A stretch of DNA of 64,000 nucleotides from Sphingomonas morindae. Lineage in GTDB: Bacteria; Pseudomonadota; Alphaproteobacteria; Sphingomonadales; Sphingomonadaceae. The notes under the pieces are model-generated. The model was given only the letters and a program-made list of their open reading frames with translations. It ran no database searches and was not told the DNA's origin. Positions 1-9,054 of this stretch are shown here, one piece after another. Numbering within the stretch: position 1 is the stretch's first letter; each line of letters opens with the position of its first letter. The translations under genes and the position numbers were made by a program. The stretch covers positions 3,054,001 through 3,118,000 of the forward strand of contig NZ_CP084930.1 in assembly GCF_023822065.1 (NCBI RefSeq), read 5' to 3'.

Positions 1-210
1 CGCGATACCGACGCGCTGGTGGTGATGAAGATCGGCCGGCATCTGCCCAAGCTGCGCCGCGCGATCGCCGCCGCCGGGCGCGAACGCGCGGCCTATCTGG
101 TGGAATATGCCGCGATGGCGGGCGAGCGCATCGTGCCGATCGCCGAGGCGGCGGCGCGCGCGCCCTATTTCTCGATCGCGCTCATCCATGGCCAGGGGCG
201 GCGGCCATGA
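1..210 (+). CDS. cobI: Precorrin-2 C20-methyltransferase, C-terminal part
   Basis: The window opens inside this gene; 69 codons remain. The visible end carries the KIGRHLPKLR stretch and the final YFSIALIHG strand typical of the C-terminus of CobI/CbiL. The enzyme uses SAM to methylate precorrin-2 at C20, giving precorrin-3A in the cytoplasm. The stop overlaps the cobJ start (ATGA), so the two are probably translationally coupled. Identity rests on the tail motifs and on its place directly before cobJ; the catalytic N-terminus is outside the window. Confidence 0.85.
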   Translation, partial: RDTDALVVMKIGRHLPKLRRAIAAAGRERAAYLVEYAAMAGERIVPIAEAAARAPYFSIALIHGQGRRP

Positions 211-956
211 GCGGCTGGCTGGCGGTGGCTGGGCTCGGCCCGGGCGATGCGGCGCTGATCACGCCGGAGGTGCGGGAGACGCTTGCCGAGGCGAGCGATC
301 TGCTCGGCTATGGCCCCTATGTCGCGCGGGTGGCGGCGCGGCCCGGGCTCGCTATCCACCCCAGCGACAATCGCGAGGAGCTGGCGCGCGCCCGCCACGG
401 CTTGGCGCTGGCGGCGGCGGGCGCGCGCGCGGTGCTGGTCTGCTCGGGCGATCCCGGCGTGTTCGCCATGGCCGCCGCGGTGTGCGAGGCGATCGAGACC
501 GGACCACCGGAATGGGCGGCGCTGGATCTGCGCATCCTGCCCGGAATCACCGCCATGCTCGCCGCCAGCGCGCGCGCGGGCGCGCCGCTGGGCCATGATT
601 TCTGCGCGATCAATCTGTCCGACAATCTCAAGCCCTGGCCGCTGCTGGCGCGGCGGCTGGCGCTGGCGGCCGAGGCGGATTTCGCGATCGCGCTCTACAA
701 TCCGCGCTCGCGCGCGCGGCCGGACACGCTCGACCGGGCGTTCGATCTGCTGCGCGGCGCGGTCGGCGGCGCGCGGCCGGTGCTGTTCGCGCGCGCGCTC
801 TACAGCGCCGAGGAGCGGCTCGAGATCGTGGCTCTGGCAGAAGCCCGGGGCGCGATGGCCGACATGCGGACGCTGGTGCTGATCGGCAGCAGCCGCACCC
901 GGCTCGTGCCGCGCCCGCGTGGCGCGCTGCTCTACACGCCGCGGTCGGCCGCATGA
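207..956 (+). CDS. cobJ: Precorrin-3B C17-methyltransferase
   Basis: A 249-residue member of the tetrapyrrole methylase family, the usual length. The N-terminal GLGPGD motif (residues 9-14), the CSGDPGVF loop (about 79-86) and LPGIT (about 111) form the SAM site seen in corrin methyltransferases. CobJ methylates C17 and drives ring contraction in the aerobic cobalamin pathway. The ATG overlaps the cobI stop by four bases. Its 3' end overlaps the end of the opposing cobK gene by 25 bases. Confidence 0.92.
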   Translation: MSGWLAVAGLGPGDAALITPEVRETLAEASDLLGYGPYVARVAARPGLAIHPSDNREELARARHGLALAAAGARAVLVCSGDPGVFAMAAAVCEAIETGPPEWAALDLRILPGITAMLAASARAGAPLGHDFCAINLSDNLKPWPLLARRLALAAEADFAIALYNPRSRARPDTLDRAFDLLRGAVGGARPVLFARALYSAEERLEIVALAEARGAMADMRTLVLIGSSRTRLVPRPRGALLYTPRSAA

Positions 957-1681
957 TCGAGCCAGCGCAGCACCGCCGCCACCGTCTCCACCTCCGCGCG
1001 CGGCGGCAGGACGGGGCGGTCGATCATCAGCACCGGCAGGCCGAGCGCGCGCGCCGCCTCGAGCTTGGCGATGGCGCCGTCGCCGCCGGCGTTCTTGGCG
1101 ACGACCAGATCGATGCCGTGGGCGCGCATCAGCGCCGCCTCGCTTTCGGCGGTGAAGGGGCCGCGCGCCACCAAGAGGGTGTGATCGGGCAGCGGCGGCG
1201 GCAGCGGCGCGGGCTCGATGAAGCGCAGCAGGTAAAAATGCTGGGGCTGGGCGGCGAAGGCGGCGACATGCATGCGGCCGAGCGCCAGCATCACGCGGCG
1301 TTGCGCGCCCGCCAGCGCCGCCACCGCGGCGGCGATATCGGCGACCGCGCGCCAGCGATCCCCCGGCTGCGGCCGCCAGGCGGGGCGGGTGAGCGCGAGC
1401 AGCGGCACGCCGGCCGCCGCCGCCGCCGTGACGGCATGCGCGCTGATCTGCGCGGCGAAGGCATGGGTGGCGTCCACCACATGGCTGATGCGCTCGGCGC
1501 GGAGATAGGCCGCGAGCCCGTCCGCGCCGCCGAAGCCGCCGATCCGCACCGGCACCGGCTGGGCGCGCGGCGCGGCGGTGCGGCCGGCATAGCTCAGCAC
1601 CGCCGCGATGCCGCGCGCGGCGAGCGCGGCGGCGAGCGCGCTGGCTTCGCCGGTGCCGCCCAGCACGAGGCAGCGCGGCAT
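932..1681 (-). CDS. cobK: Precorrin-6A reductase, on the opposite strand of the cob operon
   Basis: A 249-residue CobK/CbiJ-type protein. It opens with a dinucleotide-binding LVLGGTGEA motif (residues 5-13) and contains VVDATHAFA (about 70), both characteristic of precorrin-6A/6X reductase, which reduces the macrocycle with NADPH. The ATG at 1681 was chosen because the glycine-rich motif follows directly; an open frame extends further upstream but would lie wholly inside cobL. It is the only cob gene on this strand: its start codon overlaps the cobL start (CATG) and its end overlaps cobJ, so its promoter must lie inside cobL. Confidence 0.9.
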   Translation of the reverse strand: MPRCLVLGGTGEASALAAALAARGIAAVLSYAGRTAAPRAQPVPVRIGGFGGADGLAAYLRAERISHVVDATHAFAAQISAHAVTAAAAAGVPLLALTRPAWRPQPGDRWRAVADIAAAVAALAGAQRRVMLALGRMHVAAFAAQPQHFYLLRFIEPAPLPPPLPDHTLLVARGPFTAESEAALMRAHGIDLVVAKNAGGDGAIAKLEAARALGLPVLMIDRPVLPPRAEVETVAAVLRWLDHAADRGV

Positions 1682-2891
1682 GGCTGAGGCGGATCCCTGG
1701 CTGACGATCATCGGTATCGGCGAGGATGGACCGGATGGCCTGTCCGCCGCAAGCCGCGCGGCGCTGGCGGCGGCCGAAACGGTGATCGGCGCGCCGCGCC
1801 ATCTCGCGCTGCTCGGCCCCGTGGCGGCGGGCGAGCGCCTCGCCTGGCCGGTGCCCTTCGCCGATGGCCTGGCGCTGCTCCGCGCGCGGCGGGGCCGGCG
1901 GGTGGCGATGCTCGCCTCGGGCGATCCCTTCTGGTTCGGCGCCGGATCGCGCGTCGTCCGCATGCTCGATCCGGGCGAATGGATCGCGCATCCCGGCCCG
2001 TCCAGCTTCGCGCTGGCCGCCGCCCGGCTGGGCTGGCCGCTGGAGACGACCGAATGTCTCGGCCTCCATGCCGCGCCGCTGACCCGGCTGCGGCCGCTGC
2101 TCGCGCCCGGACGGCACCTGTTGCTGCTGCTGCGCGATGGCGCGGCGGTTCCGGCTGTGGCGGCCTATCTCGCGGCGCAGGGGTTCGGCGACAGCCTACT
2201 CCACGCGCTCGAGGCGCTGGGCGGCCCGCGCGAACGTATCCGCCATGGCCATGCCGCCGCCGCCGCGCTGGAGTGGAGCGATTGCGCCCATCCCGTCGCG
2301 CTCGGCGTGGCGGTGGCGGGGGCGGGGTCGACGCTGCCGCTGGTGACGGGCCGCGAAGATGGCTGGTTCGCGCAGGACGGCCAGCTCACCAAGGCGCCGG
2401 TCCGCGCGCTGACGCTGGCGGCGCTCGCGCCGCGCGCGGGGGAGCGGCTATGGGATATCGGCGCGGGTTCGGGATCGGTGGCGATCGAATGGCTGCTCGC
2501 CCATCCCTCGACCGAGGCGATCGGCTTCGAGGCCGATCCCGCCCGCGCGGCGCGCGCCGCCGACACCGCCGCGCGCTTAGGGGTGGACCGGCTGCAGCTC
2601 GTCACCGGCGTCGCGCCCGCCTGCCTCGCCGAGGCGCCGGTGCCCGACGCGGTGTTCGTCGGCGGCGGGCTGACCGATGCGCTGCTCGCGGCGCTGGTCG
2701 CGCGGTGCCGGCCGTGCACGCGACTCGTCGCCAATGCCGTGACGCTGGAGACGGAGGCGCTGCTGACCGCCTGGCATGCGGCGCGCGGCGGCCGGTTGCT
2801 GCGCATCGACCTCGCCGAGGCGGCGCCGCTGGGCGGCCGGCGCGGATGGAAGCCGCGCTACCCGATCGTGCAATGGAGCGGCCTGCTGTGA
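1680..2891 (+). CDS. cobL: Precorrin-6Y C5,15-methyltransferase (decarboxylating)
   Basis: A 403-residue fusion of the two CobL halves. The N-terminal CbiE-like methylase begins [13 protein letters not shown]; the C-terminal CbiT-like Rossmann methyltransferase shows [14 protein letters not shown] at about residues 257-270. The enzyme methylates C5 and C15 and removes the acetate carboxyl at C12 to give precorrin-8. The ATG at 1680 was preferred to a start 24 codons upstream because the conserved N-terminus begins here. The start overlaps that of divergent cobK; the stop overlaps cobE. Confidence 0.92.
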   Translation: MAEADPWLTIIGIGEDGPDGLSAASRAALAAAETVIGAPRHLALLGPVAAGERLAWPVPFADGLALLRARRGRRVAMLASGDPFWFGAGSRVVRMLDPGEWIAHPGPSSFALAAARLGWPLETTECLGLHAAPLTRLRPLLAPGRHLLLLLRDGAAVPAVAAYLAAQGFGDSLLHALEALGGPRERIRHGHAAAAALEWSDCAHPVALGVAVAGAGSTLPLVTGREDGWFAQDGQLTKAPVRALTLAALAPRAGERLWDIGAGSGSVAIEWLLAHPSTEAIGFEADPARAARAADTAARLGVDRLQLVTGVAPACLAEAPVPDAVFVGGGLTDALLAALVARCRPCTRLVANAVTLETEALLTAWHAARGGRLLRIDLAEAAPLGGRRGWKPRYPIVQWSGLL

Positions 2892-3259
2892 TCGTGGCGG
2901 GCCTTGGCTGGACGGGCGCCATCGACGCGCGGGCGCTCGCGGCGGCGCTGGCGGGCGCCCGCGCGCTGGGCGGAGGCGTGCGGCCGGATCGGCTCGCCGT
3001 GCCGGCGGATCGGGCGGAGGCGCTCGCGCCCGTGGCGGCGATGCTGGGCGTGGCGGTGGTGGCGGTGCCGGCTGCCGCGCTGCGCGCGATCGCCACGCCG
3101 AGCTGGTCCGCCGCATGCCAGGCGGCGCGTGGCGTCGGCAGCGTCGCGGAGGCGGCCGCGCTGGCCGCCGCCGGGCCGGGCGCGCGGCTGATCGTGCCGC
3201 GCCTTATTTCCCCCGATCGCCGCGCCACCTGCGCGCTGGCCCAAGGAGATCGCGCATGA
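2888..3259 (+). CDS. cobE: Cobalamin biosynthesis protein CobE
   Basis: A 123-residue protein like the C-terminal domain of CbiG. It starts [10 protein letters not shown] (GTG read as Met), the expected N-terminus of CobE, and has a [11 protein letters not shown] stretch near residue 85. A GGAG lies 9 bases before the GTG and the GTGA overlaps the cobL stop, which supports this start over an in-frame ATG at 2873. CobE is needed for cobalamin synthesis in aerobic producers, but its exact role is unsettled. Confidence 0.82.
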   Translation: MIVAGLGWTGAIDARALAAALAGARALGGGVRPDRLAVPADRAEALAPVAAMLGVAVVAVPAAALRAIATPSWSAACQAARGVGSVAEAAALAAAGPGARLIVPRLISPDRRATCALAQGDRA

Positions 3260-4026
3260 CCGTCCACTTCATCGGCGCCGGGCCCGGCGCGCCCGATCTG
3301 CTGACGCTCCGCGCGCGCGACCGCATCGCCGCCGCCCCGGTCTGCCTCTATGCGGGCTCGCTGGTGCCGGCGGAGATCCTCGGCCATTGTCCGGCCGGCG
3401 CCCGGCTCGTCGATACCGCGCCGCTGTCGCTCGACGCCATCATCGCCGAGATGCGCGCCGCCGACGCCGCCGGGCTGGACGTGGCGCGGCTGCACTCGGG
3501 CGATCTCTCGATCTGGTCCGCCATGGGCGAGCAGCTGCGCCGGCTGCGGGCGCTCGGCATCGCCTACACCGTCACGCCCGGCGTGCCGGCCTTCGCCGCC
3601 GCCGCCGCCGCGCTCGAGGCCGAGCTGACGCTGCCCGGCCGTGCCCAGTCGCTGGTGCTCACCCGCACGCCCGGGCGCGCCAGCGCGATGGCGGACAATG
3701 AGCGGCTCGCCGCCTTCGCCGCCACCGGGGCGACGCTGGCGATCCACCTCTCCATCCATGCGCTCGAAGCCCTGGTGGCGGAGCTGGTGCCGCTGCGCGG
3801 CGCCGATTGCCCGGCCGCGATCGTGTGGCGGGCGAGCTGGCCGGATGAGCAGCTGGTGCGTGCGCCGCTCGGCGAGCTGGTCGCGGCGGCGGCCGGGCGG
3901 GACCGGCCGGAACGGACCGCGCTGATCCTTGTGGGCACGGTGCTGGCGCCCGGCGACTTCGACGAGAGCCGGCTCTACGCCGCCGACTATCCGCGCCGCT
4001 TCCGCCACGCGGCGGGGCCGCGATGA
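3256..4026 (+). CDS. cobM: Precorrin-4 C11-methyltransferase
   Basis: A 256-residue tetrapyrrole methylase. [13 protein letters not shown] at the N-terminus, [11 protein letters not shown] (about residue 80) and [11 protein letters not shown] (about 110) match CobM/CbiF. It transfers a methyl group from SAM to C11 of precorrin-4 to give precorrin-5. An AAGGAG site sits 7 bases before the ATG, and the start overlaps the cobE stop. It is followed by cobB with a four-base overlap. Confidence 0.92.
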   Translation: MTVHFIGAGPGAPDLLTLRARDRIAAAPVCLYAGSLVPAEILGHCPAGARLVDTAPLSLDAIIAEMRAADAAGLDVARLHSGDLSIWSAMGEQLRRLRALGIAYTVTPGVPAFAAAAAALEAELTLPGRAQSLVLTRTPGRASAMADNERLAAFAATGATLAIHLSIHALEALVAELVPLRGADCPAAIVWRASWPDEQLVRAPLGELVAAAAGRDRPERTALILVGTVLAPGDFDESRLYAADYPRRFRHAAGPR

Positions 4027-5342
4027 CGCCGGGTCTGCTGATCGGCGCGCCCGCCTCGCGCAGCGGCAAGACGAGCGTGATGCTCGGGCTGGCGCGCGCC
4101 TTTCGCGACCAGGGGCTGCGCGTCCAGCCCTTCAAGAGCGGACCCGACTATATTGATCCCATCTTCCACCAGGCGGCGACGGGGCGGCCCGCCTTCACGC
4201 TCGACAGCTGGGCGATGCCGGGAGCGCTGCTGGATGGGCTGGCGGGCGCGGGCGAAGATGCCGATCTCGTCCTCGCCGAAGGATCGATGGGGCTGTTCGA
4301 TGGGGTCGCGCGGCCGGGCGCCGCCGGCACCGGGGCGAGCGCGGATCTCGCGCGGCGGCTCGGCTGGCCAGTGCTGCTGGTGCTCGATCTGGCGGGGCAG
4401 GCGCAATCGGCCGGCGCCACCGCGCTCGGCTTCGCGGCGTTCGATCCCGGCGTGCGGGTGGCGGGGGTGATCCTCAACCGCGTCGCCAGCGAGCGGCATG
4501 GCCGGCTGGCGCGCGCCGGGCTGGAGCGCGCCGGTCTGCCCGTGTTCGGCGCGCTGCCGCGCCGCGCGGGGCTGAGCCTGCCCGAGCGGCATCTCGGTCT
4601 GGTGCAGGCGGCGGAGCATCCCGCGCTGGAGGCGTGCATCGCCGATCATGCCGCCTTTCTCGCCGCGCATGTCGATCTCGCGGCGGTGCGCCGGGCGGCC
4701 GGGGCGACCGGCCCCGCCGCGCCGCCTACGGCGCCGGCGCGCGCCTGCCCGCCACCCGGCCAGCGCATCGCGCTCGCCTGGGACCGGGCCTTCTCCTTCG
4801 CCTATCCGCATATCCTGGCCGGCTGGCGGGCGGCGGGAGCCGAGATCCTGCCCTTCTCGCCGCTTGCCGACGAGCCGCCCGACGCCGCGGCCGACATGGT
4901 CTGGCTGCCCGGCGGCTATCCCGAGCTGCACGCCGGCGCGCTGGCGGCGGCGCTGCGCTTCAAGGCTGGGCTGACGCGCCACGCCGAGCGCGGCGCGGTG
5001 CATGGCGAGTGCGGCGGCTATATGGTGCTGGGCGCGGGGCTGGTGGATGCCGAAGGCGGCCGCCACGCCATGGCCGGGCTGCTCGGGCTCGAGACGAGCT
5101 ATGCGGCGCGGCGCCTGCACCTGGGCTACCGCCTCGCGCGGCTCGGCGCGCCGCTCGGCCGGCTGCCGGAGGGATCGGCGCTGCGCGGCCATGAATTCCA
5201 TTATTCCTCCATCCTTGCCCAGCCCGATCCGCCCCTCGCGGCGGTGTGCGACGCCGATGGCGCGCCGGTCGCGGAAACCGGATCGCGGCGCGGCCGGGTG
5301 AGCGGCAGCTTCTTCCATCTCGTCGCGGCGGAGGCGGCATGA
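4023..5342 (+). CDS. cobB: Hydrogenobyrinic acid a,c-diamide synthase
   Basis: A 439-residue CobB/CbiA amidase. The N-terminal dethiobiotin-synthetase-like ATPase domain has the P-loop [11 protein letters not shown] (residues 8-18). The C-terminal class I glutamine amidotransferase domain carries the nucleophile in HGECGGYM near residue 330 and a late HEFHYS. It amidates the a and c side chains using glutamine and ATP. The ATG overlaps the cobM stop (ATGA) and the gene ends overlapping cobF, so it is part of the same operon. Confidence 0.92.
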   Translation: MTPGLLIGAPASRSGKTSVMLGLARAFRDQGLRVQPFKSGPDYIDPIFHQAATGRPAFTLDSWAMPGALLDGLAGAGEDADLVLAEGSMGLFDGVARPGAAGTGASADLARRLGWPVLLVLDLAGQAQSAGATALGFAAFDPGVRVAGVILNRVASERHGRLARAGLERAGLPVFGALPRRAGLSLPERHLGLVQAAEHPALEACIADHAAFLAAHVDLAAVRRAAGATGPAAPPTAPARACPPPGQRIALAWDRAFSFAYPHILAGWRAAGAEILPFSPLADEPPDAAADMVWLPGGYPELHAGALAAALRFKAGLTRHAERGAVHGECGGYMVLGAGLVDAEGGRHAMAGLLGLETSYAARRLHLGYRLARLGAPLGRLPEGSALRGHEFHYSSILAQPDPPLAAVCDADGAPVAETGSRRGRVSGSFFHLVAAEAA

Positions 5343-6103
5343 TCGAGCTGGCGCTGATCGGAATGGGCAGCGGCCATCCCGATCACCTCACCCGCGCCGC
5401 CGAACGGGCGCTGGCCGCCGCCGATCTGGTGCTGGTGCCGCGCAAGGCCGAGGCGCCGGCGCTGGCCGCGCTGCGCCGCGCGCTGTGCGCCCGGCTTCTG
5501 CGGGCGGGGGCGCGCATTGTCGAATTCGATCTGCCCCGCCGCGATCCGGACGGCGCCTATCTCGCCGAGGTGGCGGCCTGGCATGCGGCGATCGCCGGGC
5601 TGTGGCGCACGCATCTCGCCGAAGGGCTGCCCGCGGGCGGCCGCGCGGCGCTGCTGATCTGGGGCGATCCCGCGCTGTACGACAGCAGCCTGCGCATCGC
5701 AGCGCGGACGGCCGCGGCGGGCCTGGCGCTGCGCGTGCGCGTGGTGCCGGGGATCAGCAGCCTCCAGCTTCTCACCGCCGCTCATGCCATTCCGCTCAAC
5801 CCGCTGGCGGGGCCGGTGCTGATCACCACCGGCCGCCGGTTGCGCGCGGAAGGCTGGCCGGACGGCGTCGACAGTCTCGCTGTGATGCTCGACGGCGATT
5901 GCGCCTTCGAGACCGTGCGCGCGCGTCCGGTGACGATCTGGTGGGGCGCCTATCTGGGTCTGGCCGAGGAAAGCCTGCTCGCTGGGCCGCTTGACCGGCT
6001 CGGTCCCGAGATCCGCGCGCGCCGAGCCGCGCTGCGCGCCGAGCGAGGCTGGATCATGGACATCTATCTGATGCGGCGCGGCGCCGACCTCTCCCTGGCA
6101 TGA
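5339..6103 (+). CDS. cobF: Precorrin-6A synthase (deacetylating)
   Basis: A 254-residue SAM-dependent methylase starting [31 protein letters not shown] (about residue 105) and VVPGISSLQLL (about 137) fit CobF, which methylates C1 and releases acetate, a step of the aerobic route. An open frame reaches back to 5246, but the conserved N-terminus and the ATGA overlap with cobB fix the start at 5339. The stop overlaps bluB. Confidence 0.9.
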   Translation: MIELALIGMGSGHPDHLTRAAERALAAADLVLVPRKAEAPALAALRRALCARLLRAGARIVEFDLPRRDPDGAYLAEVAAWHAAIAGLWRTHLAEGLPAGGRAALLIWGDPALYDSSLRIAARTAAAGLALRVRVVPGISSLQLLTAAHAIPLNPLAGPVLITTGRRLRAEGWPDGVDSLAVMLDGDCAFETVRARPVTIWWGAYLGLAEESLLAGPLDRLGPEIRARRAALRAERGWIMDIYLMRRGADLSLA

Positions 6104-6750
6104 CGACGGAGGCGCCCCCCGCCGGCGAGGCCGATCTGATCGCGGCGCTGGACCGGCTGCTGCGCTGGCGGCGCGACGTGCGCCGCTTCCGCACGGATCC
6201 GATCGATCCGGCGGTGATGGAGGCGTTGCTCGCCACCACCGCGCACGCGCCGTCGGTGGGCAATGCGCAGCCCTGGCGGATCGTGCGCGTCCGCTCCGCC
6301 GCCGCCCGCGCCGCGCTGCGCGCGCATGTCGAGGCCGAGACCGAACGCGCCGCCGCCGCCCAGCGCGACGCCGCGCGGCGGGCCCGGCACCGGGCGCTCA
6401 AGCTGCACGGGCTGGACGCCGCGCCCGAGCTGATCGCCATGTTCAGCGACGAGGCGCCGGCCGCCGGCCATGGCCTGGGGATCGCCACCATGCGCGAGGC
6501 GCTGCGCTACTCCACCGTGCTCGCCGTCCACGGCCTTTGGCTGGCGGCGCGGGCGCGCGGCATCGGCCTGGGCTGGGTATCGATCCTGCGCCCCGAGGCG
6601 GTGGCGGCGCTGCTCGAAGTGCCGCCGGAGTGGCAACTGATCGGGTTGCTCTGCCTCGGCTATCCGGTGGAGGAACAGACCCGGCCGGAACTGGAGCGCG
6701 CGGGCTGGCAGGCCCGCGAGCCGTGGCGCGACCGGGTGTTCGAACGATGA
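6100..6750 (+). CDS. bluB: 5,6-dimethylbenzimidazole synthase
   Basis: A 216-residue nitroreductase-fold flavoenzyme. WRRDVRRFRTDPID (about residues 24-37) and the following HAPSVGNAQPWR segment are the BluB signature for FMN binding. BluB cleaves reduced FMN with oxygen to make 5,6-dimethylbenzimidazole, the lower ligand of B12. Its place at the end of the corrin genes, with ATGA overlaps on both sides, indicates that ring and lower ligand are made from one transcript. It implies true cobalamin rather than pseudocobalamin. Confidence 0.92.
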   Translation: MTTEAPPAGEADLIAALDRLLRWRRDVRRFRTDPIDPAVMEALLATTAHAPSVGNAQPWRIVRVRSAAARAALRAHVEAETERAAAAQRDAARRARHRALKLHGLDAAPELIAMFSDEAPAAGHGLGIATMREALRYSTVLAVHGLWLAARARGIGLGWVSILRPEAVAALLEVPPEWQLIGLLCLGYPVEEQTRPELERAGWQAREPWRDRVFER

Positions 6751-7184
6751 CGGCAAGCGAGGAGACACGGCCGATGTGGAAGCGGACCGGCGATGCGCCG
6801 ACCCTGGTGGTATGCGGCACCTGTCGCCATGCGGCGGACATGCGCGAGGACGAGACGGGGCAGCGCGGCGGCGCGCGGCTGGCCGAGGCGCTGGAGGCGG
6901 CGCAGGCGGCGGATCCGCGCAACGACGGAATTGTCGTCGAGCGCATGAACTGCCTGTTCGCCTGCGCCGCGCATTGCGCCGTGCATCTGCGCGCGCCGGG
7001 CAAGATCGGCTATGTGCTGGGTCGGTTCACGCCCGATGCGGAGGCGGCCGAGGCGCTGCTCGCCTTCGCCCGCGCCTATGCCGCGAGCGCGGAAGGACGA
7101 GTGCCCTTCCGCGCCTGGCCCGCCGGGGTGAAGGGGCATTTCCTCGCGCGGGTGCCCCCGGCCGGGCTCGTCCTTCAGGAGTGA
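6747..7184 (+). CDS. DUF1636 family cysteine-rich protein in the cob operon
   Basis: A 145-residue protein. Cysteines near residues 23, 26, 69, 73 and 77 (CGTC, then NCLFACAAHC) suggest a metal or Fe-S site on a thioredoxin-like ferredoxin fold; this matches my recollection of DUF1636, often found beside cobalamin genes. No function is established. The ATG overlaps the bluB stop, so it is co-transcribed with the pathway; a possible role is electron transfer or metal handling for corrin synthesis. An alternative ATG lies at 6774. The 3' end overlaps the opposing aldo/keto reductase by 10 bases. Confidence 0.75.
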   Translation: MTASEETRPMWKRTGDAPTLVVCGTCRHAADMREDETGQRGGARLAEALEAAQAADPRNDGIVVERMNCLFACAAHCAVHLRAPGKIGYVLGRFTPDAEAAEALLAFARAYAASAEGRVPFRAWPAGVKGHFLARVPPAGLVLQE

Positions 7185-8050
7185 GCGGGCGGCGTGGCGG
7201 CGATGCCGTCCAGCGCGGCGCGCGCCGCTTCGTCGAGAATGATAGCGCCCGCCGCCATATTCTCGGCGAGATGGGCGGTCGAGCGCGTCCCCGGGATCAG
7301 CAGGATATTGGGGCTGCGCTGCAACAGCCAGGCCAGCGCCACCTGCATCGGGGTCGCCCCCAGCCGCGCGGCGACCGTTTCGAGCGCGGCGGACTGGAGC
7401 GGGGTGAAGCCGCCGAGCGGGAAGAAGGGCACATAGGCGATGCCCTCGGCCGCCAGCGCGTCGATCAGCGCGTCGTCGCCGCGATGCGCGAGGTTATACT
7501 GGTTCTGGACGCATATGATCGGTGCGACCCGGCGCGCCGCCGCGACCTGCGCGGCGGTGACGTTGCTCACGCCGATATGGCCGATCACGCCCTCCGCCTG
7601 GAGCGCCGCGAGCACCGCGATCTCGGCTTCCACCGGGCCTTCCGCCGCGCCATGTCCATCGCCCCAGAAGCGCATGTTGACGATGTCGAGCCGATCGACG
7701 CCCAGGGCGGCGCACGTGTCCGCCACCTGTCGACGCAGCGCCTCGGGCGCCTTGTCTTCAATCCACTCGCCCGCCGGACCGCGCCGCGCGCCGACCTTGC
7801 TGACGATCGTCAGCCCGGCCGGATAGGGGGCGAGCGCCTCGCGGATCAGCTCGTTGACGATGCGCGGACCGTAGAGATCGGCGGTGTCGATATGATCGAC
7901 CCCGGCGGCGAGCGCGGCGCGCAGCACCGCCAGCGAGGCCGCGCGATCGGCGGGCGGCCCGAACACGCCGGGCCCGGCGAGCTGCATCGCGCCAAAGCCG
8001 ATGCGCCGCACCATGCGATCGCCCAGCCGATACTCAGTGTTCGCGTCCAT
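7175..8050 (-). CDS. Aldo/keto reductase
   Basis: A 291-residue (beta/alpha)8 NADPH oxidoreductase. HIDTADLYGP (about residues 53-62) gives the catalytic Asp and Tyr, and VSKVG (about 84) the Lys. The segment where the catalytic His usually sits reads NMRFWGDGHG, as in the YdbC-like subfamily, so the tetrad is not the textbook one. GTRSTAHLAENM near the C-terminus binds cofactor phosphate. Substrate unknown. It is divergent from a LysR gene 95 bases away, a common regulator-target arrangement. Confidence 0.85.
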   Translation of the reverse strand: MDANTEYRLGDRMVRRIGFGAMQLAGPGVFGPPADRAASLAVLRAALAAGVDHIDTADLYGPRIVNELIREALAPYPAGLTIVSKVGARRGPAGEWIEDKAPEALRRQVADTCAALGVDRLDIVNMRFWGDGHGAAEGPVEAEIAVLAALQAEGVIGHIGVSNVTAAQVAAARRVAPIICVQNQYNLAHRGDDALIDALAAEGIAYVPFFPLGGFTPLQSAALETVAARLGATPMQVALAWLLQRSPNILLIPGTRSTAHLAENMAAGAIILDEAARAALDGIAATPPAHS

Positions 8051-8145
8051 CGTCCAACTCCTTGCTTGCGTGGCGGCGAGTTAGGCCTTGCGCGATCGCG
8101 CGATAAGCGGGCACAGGCCGCACGGGCTGTGCAGGCAGGCGAACA

Positions 8146-9039
8146 ATGGCGGTGGAGCTGAACGATCTGGCGCTGTTCGTCGCGGTGGCCCGCGCGCGCG
8201 GCTTCCGCGAGGCGGCGCGCGGGCTGGGCGCGAGCCCTTCGGGGTTGAGCGAGACGATCCGGCGGCTCGAGGCGGCGCTGGGGGTGCGGCTGTTCAACCG
8301 CACCACGCGCAGCGTCGCGCTCACCGAGGCGGGCGAGCGGCTGCTGGCGCGGCTCGGCCCGGCGCTGCGCGAGGTCGATTCCGCGCTCGACGTGGTCAAC
8401 AGCTTCCGCAGCCGCCCGGCGGGCACGCTGCGGCTCAACGTGCCGATCAGCGTCGCGCGGCTGATCCTGCCGGATATCGTGCCGGGCTTTCTCGCCGCCT
8501 ATCCCGATATCCGGCTCGAGGTGGTGGCCGAGGATGATTTTGTCGATCTGCTCGCCGCCGGCTGCGACGCCGGTATCCGCTATGACGAGCGGCTGGAGCA
8601 GGACATGATCGCGGTGCCGATCGGTCCGCGCGAGCAGCGCTTCGCCGCCGCCGCCGCGCCCGCCTATCTCGCCGCACGCGGCACGCCGGCACATCCGCGC
8701 GATCTGCTCGGCCATGCCTGTGTGCGCGGCCGCTTCCGCAGCGGCGCCATGCCGATCTGGGAGTTCGAGCGCGGCGACGAGACGCTCCGGATCGAGCCGC
8801 AGGGGCCGCTGATCGTCAGCCCGGGCGGCGCGATGGATCTCGCCATCGCCACCGCCATCGCGGGGCAGGGGATCGTCTATCTGTTCGAGGCGTGGCTGCG
8901 CCCCGCGCTCGAGAGCGGCGCCCTTACGCCGGTGCTCGAAAGCTGGTGGCCGCGCTTTCCCGGCCCCTTCCTCTATTATCCCGGTCGAAGGCTGGTGCCC
9001 GCGCCGCTGCGCGCCTTTATCGACCATATCAGAGGCTGA
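8146..9039 (+). CDS. LysR family transcriptional regulator
   Basis: A 297-residue LTTR. The winged HTH lies in residues 1-60 (AARGLGASPSGLSETIRRLE, then LFNRTTRSVALTEAGE), followed by a substrate-binding domain ending LRAFIDHIR. It belongs to the subgroup that usually represses or activates a divergently placed oxidoreductase, here the aldo/keto reductase at 7175-8050. The short region between them holds the dyad CGCGATCGCG near 8090. The inducer cannot be told from sequence. Confidence 0.88.
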   Translation: MAVELNDLALFVAVARARGFREAARGLGASPSGLSETIRRLEAALGVRLFNRTTRSVALTEAGERLLARLGPALREVDSALDVVNSFRSRPAGTLRLNVPISVARLILPDIVPGFLAAYPDIRLEVVAEDDFVDLLAAGCDAGIRYDERLEQDMIAVPIGPREQRFAAAAAPAYLAARGTPAHPRDLLGHACVRGRFRSGAMPIWEFERGDETLRIEPQGPLIVSPGGAMDLAIATAIAGQGIVYLFEAWLRPALESGALTPVLESWWPRFPGPFLYYPGRRLVPAPLRAFIDHIRG

Positions 9040-9054
9040 TTGGGAGTATCCGCC

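Noticed and set aside
165-2117. Long open frame on the minus strand opposite cobJ and cobL
   Set aside because: Very GC-rich DNA leaves antisense frames open. The translation is Arg/Ala-rich without family motifs, while the overlapping cob genes are clear. The same applies to long antisense frames at 16251-18053, 30263-33268 and 46374-47867.
1-7184. Cobalamin riboswitch for the cob operon
   Set aside because: The operon's start is outside the window and no such element is visible between the genes here.
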